This document shows, in pieces, positions 8,399 through 15,848 of a stretch of 25,032 bases of DNA (the stretch's first letter is position 1; each line of letters begins with the position of its first letter). This DNA comes from Mycolicibacterium porcinum (lineage in GTDB: Bacteria > Actinomycetota > Actinomycetes > Mycobacteriales > Mycobacteriaceae). The position numbers were made by a program, and so were the translations under genes. The stretch spans positions 1-25,032 of the forward strand of contig MSTD01000036.1 in NCBI GenBank assembly GCA_001942045.1, given 5' to 3'. The notes under the pieces are model-generated. The model was not told the origin of the DNA, did no database searches, and saw nothing but the letters and a program-made list of their open reading frames with translations.

Positions 8399-9979
8399 AT
8401 GACCCCGCCCCCTGGTGCCTCGCGCCTCGGCACCCGGTTCGGACCCTACGAGCTGAAATCGCTGATCGGCGTCGGTGGCATGGGTGAGGTGTACCGGGCC
8501 TACGACACGGTCAAGGAACGCATGGTGGCGGTCAAGCTGCTTCGCACCGAGATCGCTGCCGACGCGAGCTTTCAGGAGCGATTCCGGCGGGAGTCCCGGG
8601 TGGCGGCGCGACTGCAGGAACCGCACGTGATCCCGGTGCACGATTTCGGCGAGATCGATGGGGTGTTGTTCATCGACATGCGCCTGGTCGAGGGGGCCAG
8701 CGTCAAGGAACTGCTGCGGACCAACGGCCCACTCACTCCGGAGCGGGCCACCGCGATCGTCACGCAGGTGGCCTCGGCGCTGGACGCCGCACACGCCGAC
8801 GGCCTCGTGCACCGCGATATCAAGCCGGAGAACGTCCTGCTCACCCCTGACGACTTCGCCTACCTCGTGGACTTCGGCATCGCGCACGTGGGTGGCGAGG
8901 CCAGCGTCACGATGACGGGTGTGCTGATCGGATCGAGTGCCTACATGGCGCCCGAACGGTTCTCCGGAGATCCCGTCGGACCGGCCGCCGACGTCTATGC
9001 GCTGACCTGTCTGCTGTACGAGATGATGATCGGCCGGCCACCCTACGAGACCAGTGATCTGCGCCAGCTGATGAGCGCGCACATGTTCTCCCCGGCACCG
9101 CGGCCCAGCATCATGCGTCGTGGCATACCGCGCGGGTTCGACGAGGTGGTGGCCAAGGGCATGGCCAAGGATGCCGTGGATCGCTACCCCAGTGCCGGGG
9201 AGCTGGCCAAGGCCGCCCGCGAAGCGGCCAACTCCACGGCCGCTCCGTCGGCCGCGCCGGCCCCGCCGCTGCTGCCGCCCACTCCGGCGCCCGCGCCCGC
9301 TCCGCCGCGACTCACCCCGCCGCCGGCGCCGGCGCCACAGCCGCCGAGCACCCGAGAGTTCTCGTCGATCTACCCCAACCCCGACCACACCGGGTTCACG
9401 CCGTACCCGCCGGCGCCGCCCGCGGCGCAGGCAGCACCGGCGCCGGCCCGCAAGCCCCGGTTCAGCCGGACCCAGCTCACCCTGATGCTGGTCACGGTGG
9501 GACTGTTCGGGATCGCCGCGGTGTTGGCCGCGGTGCTGGCCAGCGGCGGCGACGGTGCCTCCACCCGCGAGACACTGAGTGCACCGACTCCGCCCAGCGC
9601 GACGTCAGAAGCACCGACCACCACCACGACGACCACGTCGGGTTCGGCGACGGCCAATGTGAGCGGCACCGACGCGCAGGGCTTCGTCGACCACACCGCG
9701 CGTTGCCCGGCGGGCAGCACGCCGGCCGCCGTGATCCGCACCGAATCGTCGCTCGCGGTGATCTGCCAGACCGGCCCCGACAGCTTCTCCTACCGCGGCG
9801 AGCGGCTCAGCGACGGCGCCAACCTCCAGATCCCCACCGCGGAACGCTCCGGCAACGGCTTCGTGGCCGTGAACCCGGCCGACGGCGCACGCTATGAAGT
9901 GGGGCCGGACGGTCTCACGATCAGCAGCTACGGCAAGGTCGATTCGTCCGAACCGCCCCTGGAGTACGGCGAGCGCTGA
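8399..9979 (+). CDS. Transmembrane serine/threonine protein kinase (PknB-like)
   Basis: A 526-residue receptor-type Hanks kinase. The kinase domain (about 15-275) has the glycine loop GVGGMGEV (24-31), ATP-anchoring K46, VHRDIKPEN (HRD 138-140), DFG 158-160 and the APE motif 184-186, so it should be active. The activation loop carries T171 and T173 (SVTMTG), matching the paired autophosphorylation threonines of PknB. A Pro/Ala-rich linker (280-350) leads to one TM helix (about 359-381), then a Thr-rich stretch and an outside domain of about 110 residues with two cysteines (C436, C456) likely to pair. That outside domain ends in a YRGERLSDGA and NGFVAVNPADGARYEV pattern typical of mycobacterial extracytoplasmic modules. 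It lacks PASTA repeats. Start ATG 8399, with GAAAGGA 7 nt upstream. Its 3' end overlaps the convergent cyclase gene by 59 nt. Confidence 0.93.
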   Translation: MTPPPGASRLGTRFGPYELKSLIGVGGMGEVYRAYDTVKERMVAVKLLRTEIAADASFQERFRRESRVAARLQEPHVIPVHDFGEIDGVLFIDMRLVEGASVKELLRTNGPLTPERATAIVTQVASALDAAHADGLVHRDIKPENVLLTPDDFAYLVDFGIAHVGGEASVTMTGVLIGSSAYMAPERFSGDPVGPAADVYALTCLLYEMMIGRPPYETSDLRQLMSAHMFSPAPRPSIMRRGIPRGFDEVVAKGMAKDAVDRYPSAGELAKAAREAANSTAAPSAAPAPPLLPPTPAPAPAPPRLTPPPAPAPQPPSTREFSSIYPNPDHTGFTPYPPAPPAAQAAPAPARKPRFSRTQLTLMLVTVGLFGIAAVLAAVLASGGDGASTRETLSAPTPPSATSEAPTTTTTTTSGSATANVSGTDAQGFVDHTARCPAGSTPAAVIRTESSLAVICQTGPDSFSYRGERLSDGANLQIPTAERSGNGFVAVNPADGARYEVGPDGLTISSYGKVDSSEPPLEYGER

Positions 9980-11525
9980 CCGGGGCGTACACCGCGACCG
10001 GATTGGTCTTGCCCTTGAGCGCCAGCCCGGGCCGGGGCTCGAAATCGCTTCGGTCGCCGCTGAGTTGGCTCAATGTGGCGCCGGTGAGAAGCACGGTGTC
10101 TCCGGTCTGGCGGGTAGCGGTCTCGACTCGGGCCGCGATGTTCACCGCGTCCCCGATCACCGAGAACTCCAAACGTCCTGCGCCACCGACATTTCCGGCC
10201 ACCACCGGCCCGGAATTCAGACCGACCCCGATGGTCAGGCTGCCGCTGAACTCCTCGTGCACCGCTTCGGCGATCTGCAGGGCGGCGCCCAGGGCGTCAT
10301 CGGCATGACGATCCTGGCGCCGGGGTGCGCCGAAGACCGCCATCAGGCCGTCGCCCGCGTATTTGTCGACATGCCCGCCATGGTCGTGCACGATCGGCAC
10401 GATCCGCTCGAACAGCCGGTTCAATGTCGTGACCACCTCACTGGGCCGTAGGCGCTCGGCGAGCGTGGTGAATCCGCGAACGTCGACGAACATCAAGGTG
10501 ACATCCAACTCCTGGGCCTCCACCGGTCCGGCGGCGCGCAGGATGTGTTCGGCCACATCGCGATCCACGTACGTGCCGAACGTGTGGCGGATACGTTCAC
10601 GTTCGGCCAGACCGGCCGTCATCGTGTTGAAACCGGCTTGTAGCCGGCCGATTTCGCTGGCGTCGTCCACCTCGACCCGGGCACCGAAGTCACCCGCCTG
10701 CACCAGGGCCAGGGCGCGGCGCAGCGCGGTGACCCGTTCGGTGACCGAGCGGATGGCGATCAGAATCGCGAACAGGCCGACCACGAGCGCCACCGCCACC
10801 AGGATCAGGATGGCCGCGAACGTGCGCTGGGCCCGGAAGCCGACACCAGCCAGATAGCCGACCGCGAGCACGGCGATGCCGAACAGCGGAACGCCCGTCG
10901 CCAGTAGCCATGCCATCACCAGGCGGCGTCCGATGGTCGGCCCGAATCGCCGGTCCGGGGTGGACCCGTCGAGGGCCCGGGCCGATACCGGCCGCATCAC
11001 CCGTTCGACGATCAGGTACCACACCGCGCTCGTCGAAATGCCGCCCAGCGCGACCACACTGAAGATGTACACCGCCGTGGACACCTGCTGGGTGAGCGCC
11101 AGTGAACCGAAGATCACCGCCCCGAAACCCCACACCGCCGCCGACAGCCGCACTGCCTCGCCCGAGGCGCCCAACGTCAAACGCTGTTCCTCGGAAGTAG
11201 GCGGACGGCCCGCGCTGAGCCAGACCGTGCTGGCCGCGAACCGGCGCCGCCGCACCCGCAGCATCACCGGAACCGCGACCGCCAGGAACACGATGAGCAC
11301 GGTCCCGCCGCGCATCAGTAGCCGTTGAGTGTCCGCCGGGCTCAACACGATGGGCGCCGCGAAGGTCAGGAAGGCGCCGACGATCCCGCCGCCGCCGGCG
11401 CTGACGGCCGCGGCACCCCACACCCACCGCTTGAACGTCTGATCACGAAGTTCTGCCCCGGCGTCGTCACGGGCGACGACGATCGGGTCGCGGAGGTGGG
11501 CCAAGCCGGTGGCGGTGGCGTCCAT
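9921..11525 (-). CDS. Membrane class III adenylate cyclase with HAMP domain (Rv1318c/Rv1319c type)
   Basis: A 534-residue cyclase making cAMP from ATP. Six hydrophobic segments (about 35-61, 73-91, 129-144, 150-172, 204-228, 236-258) are followed by a HAMP linker (about 259-312) and a class III catalytic domain (about 340-515). Catalytic residues are present: a metal-binding Asp in MFVDVRGF (D348), substrate Lys K388 and metal Asp D392 in KYAGDG, adenine-type D459 with N462, and R466 in GDAVNIAAR. The Lys/Asp pair indicates an adenylate rather than guanylate cyclase. The start is the ATG at 11523-11525; the frame is open upstream, but codons before it are Arg/Ser-rich and unlike the family. 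No clear ribosome-binding site precedes it, so leaderless or weak translation is possible. It is convergent with the kinase and divergent from the stress protein. Confidence 0.92.
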   Translation of the reverse strand: MDATATGLAHLRDPIVVARDDAGAELRDQTFKRWVWGAAAVSAGGGGIVGAFLTFAAPIVLSPADTQRLLMRGGTVLIVFLAVAVPVMLRVRRRRFAASTVWLSAGRPPTSEEQRLTLGASGEAVRLSAAVWGFGAVIFGSLALTQQVSTAVYIFSVVALGGISTSAVWYLIVERVMRPVSARALDGSTPDRRFGPTIGRRLVMAWLLATGVPLFGIAVLAVGYLAGVGFRAQRTFAAILILVAVALVVGLFAILIAIRSVTERVTALRRALALVQAGDFGARVEVDDASEIGRLQAGFNTMTAGLAERERIRHTFGTYVDRDVAEHILRAAGPVEAQELDVTLMFVDVRGFTTLAERLRPSEVVTTLNRLFERIVPIVHDHGGHVDKYAGDGLMAVFGAPRRQDRHADDALGAALQIAEAVHEEFSGSLTIGVGLNSGPVVAGNVGGAGRLEFSVIGDAVNIAARVETATRQTGDTVLLTGATLSQLSGDRSDFEPRPGLALKGKTNPVAVYAPVSARRTPGAVRTNRPCRSC

Positions 11526-11559
11526 GATCAAAGCGTGCGCGCGCCACGCGAGCGCTCGA

Positions 11560-11565
11560 TAGGGT
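11560..11565 (+). promoter_or_regulatory. Candidate -10 box (TAGGGT) for the universal stress gene
   Basis: TAGGGT would start transcription near 11572, giving a leader of about 97 nt before the start at 11669. It overlaps a short hairpin GGTAG-TCGG-CTACC (11563-11576). A second TANNNT (TAGTCT, 11613-11618) is closer to the gene. Neither has a convincing -35. Confidence 0.25.
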
Positions 11566-11668
11566 AGTCGGCTACCTGTCTTCCGCCCGGCGTCCCGGCG
11601 CCACCGGCCCTCTAGTCTGGAATCGGACGCACGACGCGGACTGCACGACCGGAAACGAGGGGACGCAT

Positions 11669-12496
11669 ATGAAGGTAGTGCTCGGTTACGACGGATCCCT
11701 GGCGGCCAACGCAGCGATCCGCAGCGGCGCCGCACTGTTCCCGGCCGCCGACGCGGTCGTCGTCTATCTCTGCACGCCGCCGTTCGGCAGCAAAGGTTTA
11801 CGGGCCCGGCTCCGGCATTCGGCGCGCAACGTCGACGAGTTGATCGATCTCGTCGACAGCGAAAGCGAAGGGGAGGCAGCCCGGTTGGTCGATACCGGCG
11901 TCGTCCTGGCGCGGGCCGCTGGCTGGAATCCCGAACCGCTGGTCAAGCGCACCTGGGCGGGGGAGGGCCTCGGGCTCGCGCAGGTCGCCGAGCAACTCGA
12001 ACCGGACGTGTTGATCGTCGGTGCCCGCGGTATCGGAGCGAGCGACTCGAAACTGGGCAGCGTGTCGGATCTCGTGGTGCATCACGCACCTCGTGCGGTG
12101 CTGGTGGTGTCCCAGACCATGGTCTCGGCCGAGTATGCCGCGGTGGCTGAAGGACCGGTGGTGGTCGGCGTCGACGGCTCGAAGGGTTCCGAACGGGCGC
12201 TGGCCGCGGCCGGCGCGCTGTTCCCCGGCCGCGAGGTGATCTCGGTCGGAGTGGACGACGGCGGTGCGGTCGACGTCGCGGCCGCACAGCCTGCGCATCG
12301 GGTGCCCAGGTTCCGCGGGTCCGGCGCCGGAGCCACCGCCGACGCACTGGTGGCTTTTGCTGAAGATCAACGGGCCGGTGTCGTGGTGGTCGGCTCCCGC
12401 GGGCGTTCGGCGCTGAAGAAGGTGTTGCTGGGCAGCGTGGCCGCCGCCACGTTGCAGCGGACGTACCGGCCGGTCCTGGTAGTTCCGGGCGGCTGA
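11669..12496 (+). CDS. Tandem-domain universal stress protein
   Basis: A 275-residue cytoplasmic protein made of two UspA domains (about 1-147 and 163-273), the arrangement common in mycobacteria. The second domain has the complete ATP-binding signature G-x2-G-x9-G-S (G242, G245, G255, S256). The first has G118-x2-G121 and G130-S131 but only eight residues between, one fewer than usual, so nucleotide binding in the first domain may be weakened. An Asp at the end of the first strand (GYDGS, GVDGS) is present in both. Start ATG 11669 with GAGGGGA about 7 nt upstream. It is divergent from the adenylate cyclase, with a 143-nt shared intergenic region. A role in dormancy or redox stress is known for relatives but not shown here; no DosR-type box was seen. 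Confidence 0.9.
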   Translation: MKVVLGYDGSLAANAAIRSGAALFPAADAVVVYLCTPPFGSKGLRARLRHSARNVDELIDLVDSESEGEAARLVDTGVVLARAAGWNPEPLVKRTWAGEGLGLAQVAEQLEPDVLIVGARGIGASDSKLGSVSDLVVHHAPRAVLVVSQTMVSAEYAAVAEGPVVVGVDGSKGSERALAAAGALFPGREVISVGVDDGGAVDVAAAQPAHRVPRFRGSGAGATADALVAFAEDQRAGVVVVGSRGRSALKKVLLGSVAAATLQRTYRPVLVVPGG

Positions 12497-12516
12497 CGGC
12501 AGGAGCCGCCGTGGTT

Positions 12517-12539
12517 CCCGGCCGCCGGGTGCGGCCGGG
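12517..12539 (+). terminator. GC-rich hairpin terminator after the universal stress gene
   Basis: Perfect 9-bp arms CCCGGCCGC (12517-12525) and GCGGCCGGG (12531-12539) around a 5-nt CGGGT loop, 20 nt after the stop codon. There is no U tract, as is usual for mycobacterial hairpin terminators. Confidence 0.6.
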
Positions 12540-12560
12540 TATCTCGACGTGATAACAGAT

Positions 12561-12572
12561 CGATCGCGATCG
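12561..12572. promoter_or_regulatory. 12-bp perfect palindrome CGATCGCGATCG
   Basis: A perfect dyad in the 182-nt gap before the secreted DUF4185 gene. Downstream lie a possible -10 (TATTGT, 12607-12612) and TCACAGTGA (12612-12620), a second small dyad. It could be an operator, but simple GATC-type palindromes also arise by chance. Confidence 0.25.
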
Positions 12573-12678
12573 TTGCTGGGAAAACCACACCAGCCTCTGT
12601 GGCAACTATTGTCACAGTGAAATGCGCTCCGGGGACAGCGCGCCGATCCGTTTTCCGCGTCAGCCCGAAAGGTGCGTC

Positions 12679-13986
12679 ATGCCGGCTCTTCGTCGACTGG
12701 TGACCTTGGTGTCCGTCTCCATCCTCGTTGCGGTGGCCTCCCCGCTGAGCGCGCCCACGGCGGGCGCCGACCCCTGTTCGGTCCCGACGGGCGCCTCGGC
12801 CCGCTCGGCCACTCCGTCCGTGCCGCAGCTGCCGGTCCTGCATCTGCCCATCGGCCGCAAGCCGGTCAGCACCGCGACCACACCGGAGGCAGCGAAGGAC
12901 ACCGCCGTCGCCCCCAACACCGCGGCTCGGGCCGCCGCCGCACCCGCGGCCTCGGCGGCCACCCAGGTCAGCTGGATCACCGGGCCAAACACCGACAGCT
13001 ACGCGCGTTTCGGGATCTCCGGGGCCGACCTTGGAATCGTCTGGGACAACGGTCAGGCCGGCGCGAACAACCAGGTGCTCATCGCCTTCGGTGACACCTT
13101 CGGCAATTGCAGTGTGCCCGACCAGGAATGGCGTAAGAACACGCTGTTCCGCAGTTCCGACCGCAACCTCGCCGACGGGATGACGGTGCCCAACCCGGTG
13201 CCCGGCAACATCTATGCCGGCTCGCCGGTGGACGCCGCCCGGCCTAATTTCTCCCGACAGGTGATCCAGAGCCTGGGCCTGGCCGCTACTGAGGTCACCA
13301 TCATCCCGACCGCCGGAATATCGGTCGGCACAACGCAATACGTCAACTTCATGTCGGTCAGCCAGTGGGGCTCGGCCGGCCAGTGGTCGACGAACTTCTC
13401 CGCCGTCGCGGTCTCGAACGACAACGGCGAAACCTGGACGGTGCCGGTTACCAGCATCCGGCCCAGCTGGTTCAACACCGTGCCCGGCGTGGCATTCACC
13501 TGGGGTGACCAGAACTTCCAGATGGGCGCCTACGTCCGTTCCGGCGGCTACGTGTACGCCTACGGCACCGGGGCCGGACGCGGCGGCATGCCGTTCCTGT
13601 CCCGGGTGGTCGAGTCCGCGGTGGCCGACAAATCCGCCTACGAGTACTACACGCCGTTCGGCTGGCTCAAAGGCTTTCCCTTCCTGGCCGTCCAGGTGGT
13701 GTGGGCGCCGGGCAGTGAGATGTCGGTGGCGTGGAACGACTACTTGAAGAAGTTCGTCATGCTCTACACCAACACGACCTCGGCGGTCGTGATGCGCACC
13801 GCGGACAAGCCGGAAGGACCGTGGAGCCAGGCCAAGACCGTCGTCAGCTCGACGGCGATACCCGGCGGCATCTACGCGCCCTACATTCACCCGTGGTCGA
13901 CCGGCAGCGACCTGTACTTCACGTTGTCACGCTGGTCGGACTACAGCGTCATGCTGATGCGCACCTCGCTCGGTACCGGCAGCTAG
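12679..13986 (+). CDS. Secreted DUF4185 protein, candidate GH183 endo-D-arabinanase
   Basis: A 435-residue exported protein. A signal peptide with basic start (MPALRRL) and hydrophobic core ends near AGA-DP at about residue 30. A Pro/Ala/Thr-rich linker runs to about residue 95 and is followed by the DUF4185 beta-propeller-like domain. DUF4185 proteins founded glycoside hydrolase family GH183, whose characterised members cut the D-arabinan of arabinogalactan and lipoarabinomannan, so a role in cell-envelope arabinan remodelling is the best guess. Two aspartates shared with the second DUF4185 protein in this window, D117 (SGADLG) and D139 (AFGDTF), are candidate catalytic acids. The start is ATG 12679 with GAAAGG upstream, preferred over an ATG 19 codons earlier that would spoil the signal peptide. 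Its stop overlaps that of the convergent DUF1918 gene. Confidence 0.8.
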   Translation: MPALRRLVTLVSVSILVAVASPLSAPTAGADPCSVPTGASARSATPSVPQLPVLHLPIGRKPVSTATTPEAAKDTAVAPNTAARAAAAPAASAATQVSWITGPNTDSYARFGISGADLGIVWDNGQAGANNQVLIAFGDTFGNCSVPDQEWRKNTLFRSSDRNLADGMTVPNPVPGNIYAGSPVDAARPNFSRQVIQSLGLAATEVTIIPTAGISVGTTQYVNFMSVSQWGSAGQWSTNFSAVAVSNDNGETWTVPVTSIRPSWFNTVPGVAFTWGDQNFQMGAYVRSGGYVYAYGTGAGRGGMPFLSRVVESAVADKSAYEYYTPFGWLKGFPFLAVQVVWAPGSEMSVAWNDYLKKFVMLYTNTTSAVVMRTADKPEGPWSQAKTVVSSTAIPGGIYAPYIHPWSTGSDLYFTLSRWSDYSVMLMRTSLGTGS

Positions 13987-14222
13987 TTCGGCCGTCCCGT
14001 CCGTGCCGCCGCGCGTTCGGCGGCCCGGGAATGCTCGGCGGCCGAGACCACGACCGCGTCGGGCCCGGGATAGACCGTCGCCTCGTGGCCGGTGACCAGC
14101 CACCGCACCACATAGGGCGGGGACCCGTCCTCGGTACGTACTTCCAGTATCTCGGCGTGCTGCTCGTGCTGGTCGGTCGTGGTGCCTTTGACGACCAGGT
14201 AGTCGCCGACGTGCGCCTTCAT
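13983..14222 (-). CDS. DUF1918 domain protein
   Basis: A 79-residue protein with the DUF1918 pattern: MKAHVGDYLVVKG, then AEILEVRTEDGSPPYVVRW and ATVYPGPDA by segments, probably a small SH3-like beta barrel. The C-terminal 20 residues are Ala/Arg-rich. The family is widespread in actinobacteria and its function is unknown. Start ATG 14220-14222 with AAGGGAG about 6 nt upstream. The last codon and stop overlap the convergent DUF4185 gene through the palindromic tetranucleotide CTAG (13983-13986), which supplies the TAG stop of both genes. Confidence 0.88.
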   Translation of the reverse strand: MKAHVGDYLVVKGTTTDQHEQHAEILEVRTEDGSPPYVVRWLVTGHEATVYPGPDAVVVSAAEHSRAAERAAARTGRPN

Positions 14223-14326
14223 CGTCGCTCCCTTCTTCGTACCCGGCGGACACTTCTATCGTGCGCGCCTCGGGCCGGGGAAGGAACCGGGCATGGCGAA
14301 GATTCAAAATCGGGCGGTGCCGCGGA

Positions 14327-14968
14327 TCAGCACTCCACCGGATCCCAGACCTTGTTCGACCGCACCGTGGTCAACCGGTAATCGGTGACCCTGATGTCGA
14401 ACAACCGGGCACCCAGATCCCGCGCGCGGGACAGCGGGTCGGCCGGGTCGCAGGCGATCTCGCCGCGGCTGTTGGCATTGCCGATCACGACCCCGGCGAG
14501 GCGCTGGTCGAGATACCTGGTCAGCTCCTGGAATTGGGCGATAAGCCCCGCCGTCGCCCCGACATAGTTTTCTTCGCAGGAGATCAGCACACCGACGGCC
14601 TTGTCGGTGATGCCGCCCACCACCTGCTCCTGCTGTGGCGCGCTGTTGGCGGTGTAGCAGAACAGCCGGTCGAAGACCGACTTGAGCCGGGCCGGCATGC
14701 CGTAGAAGTACAGCGGCATCGCGTAGATGATGCCGTCGGCGGGCAACATCTTCTCCAGCAGCAGAGATTCGTAGCGGTCGTCGAGGGAGCACAGCCCGTC
14801 GGTGGTGCGGCAGCGTCGGCAGTTGGTCAGCATGCGGTCCACGTATTCGTCGAGGAACACGTGCTCGACGTCGTGCCCGGCGGATTCCGCACCGGCACAA
14901 GCGGCTTCGGCGAGCAGGTGGGAATTGCCGTCTTCGCGCGGGCTCGCGCTGATCACCAGAACCTTCAT
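14327..14968 (-). CDS. Flavodoxin-fold NAD(P)H-dependent FMN reductase / iron-sulfur flavoprotein-like
   Basis: A 213-residue protein of the NADPH-dependent FMN reductase (flavodoxin-like) superfamily. The N-terminal phosphate loop MKVLVISASPREDGNSH is typical for FMN binding, and ADGIIYAMPLYFYGMPARLKSVFDR is the second FMN-contact region. A cysteine cluster near residues 52-65 (NCRRCRTTDGLC) recalls the compact cluster motif of iron-sulfur flavoproteins, but has only three cysteines, so a 4Fe-4S cluster is uncertain. The ATG at 14966-14968 with GGAAGAG upstream is chosen; 77 further codons are open but have no family resemblance. It lies 136 nt downstream of the SDR gene on the same strand and may be the last gene of the transporter operon. 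Confidence 0.82.
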   Translation of the reverse strand: MKVLVISASPREDGNSHLLAEAACAGAESAGHDVEHVFLDEYVDRMLTNCRRCRTTDGLCSLDDRYESLLLEKMLPADGIIYAMPLYFYGMPARLKSVFDRLFCYTANSAPQQEQVVGGITDKAVGVLISCEENYVGATAGLIAQFQELTRYLDQRLAGVVIGNANSRGEIACDPADPLSRARDLGARLFDIRVTDYRLTTVRSNKVWDPVEC

Positions 14969-15104
14969 TGATTCTCTTCCGTGGCGGTAGGCGCGCGCAC
15001 CACCAGACGCGTCCGGATCAGGGTTGGTGTGCGGTCCAACACCGGTGTCGGTGAAGTTCATCCCGGCAATGTTCGACCGCGCGCCCGATGACCCGGCGCC
15101 GCGC

Positions 15105-15845
15105 TCAGCCCGCCGTTTTGCCCGCGTCCACGATGTAGACCGCGCCGTGGACGGCGGCGGCGTCGTCACTGGCCAGGAACGCGATGGTCTTGGCCACATC
15201 GGCGACGTCCATCATCCCGCGGGGCGCGGCGATCCTCATGATCAGATTCCAGTCAGCGTTCTCCGGTGCGGCGAACTCGGTGGTCTGCGGGGTCAGCATG
15301 CCGCCAGGGCAGACGGCGTTGACGCGAAGGCGCTCAGAGGTGAACTCGATGGCCAATGCGCGGGTGAGGCCGACCAGCCCGTGCTTGGCCGCACAGTATC
15401 CGGCCGAGTAGACCTCGCCCTCGATCCCGGCGATGGAGGCGACGTTGACGATGTTGCCGCCGGTCTCCAACAGGTGCGGCAGCGCGGCCCGGCACAGGAA
15501 GAACGGCCCGTTGAGGTTGACGGCGAGGTCCTTGTCCCAGTCCTCGTCGGTGACCGAGACGGTGTGGCGCATCTGGTGGAATCCCGCGACGTTGATGAGG
15601 GAGTCGAGCCGGCCGAACTTCTCGACGCACTGCGCCACCGCGTCGCGGCAGGCTTCCGAGGAGGAGATGTCCACCGAGGCGTAGGCACCGCCGGGCACCT
15701 CCTCGAACACCGTCGCCATTCGTTCGGCGTCACGGGCGACACCGAACACCTTCGCACCACGTGCCGCGAACAATTGGGCGACCGCCGCGCCGAGACCCGA
15801 TGAGGCACCGGTGACCAGCGCGACCTTTCCATCCAGAGCAGTCAT
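15105..15845 (-). CDS. Classical short-chain dehydrogenase/reductase (SDR)
   Basis: A 246-residue NAD(P)-dependent oxidoreductase with a Rossmann fold. TGASSGLG (12-19) binds the cofactor, NVAG is at 85-88, and the catalytic triad is S137, Y150 and K154 (YCAAK). R38 after the second strand (GVARD) hints at NADP use, weakly. The substrate is not predictable. The ATG at 15843-15845 starts only 3 nt after the stop of the fused ATPase gene, with AAGG inside that gene, so it is translationally coupled to the importer. This suggests that it acts on an imported compound or its product; that link is inference. Confidence 0.88.
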   Translation of the reverse strand: MTALDGKVALVTGASSGLGAAVAQLFAARGAKVFGVARDAERMATVFEEVPGGAYASVDISSSEACRDAVAQCVEKFGRLDSLINVAGFHQMRHTVSVTDEDWDKDLAVNLNGPFFLCRAALPHLLETGGNIVNVASIAGIEGEVYSAGYCAAKHGLVGLTRALAIEFTSERLRVNAVCPGGMLTPQTTEFAAPENADWNLIMRIAAPRGMMDVADVAKTIAFLASDDAAAVHGAVYIVDAGKTAG

Positions 15846-15848
15846 GGC

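Noticed and set aside
12511..12542. SigF-type promoter (GGTT ... GGGTAT) after the stress gene
   Set aside because: The spacing of about 20 bp is longer than expected for SigF, and the GGGTAT overlaps the right arm of the terminator hairpin.
12367..13890. A 507-codon minus-strand open frame opposite the secreted DUF4185 gene
   Set aside because: Antisense shadow; the plus-strand frame has a signal peptide, a ribosome-binding site and family motifs.
15018..15046. GGTGT/ACACC hairpin between the SDR and flavodoxin-like genes as a terminator
   Set aside because: Five-bp stem with an 8-nt loop and no supporting features; too weak to call.
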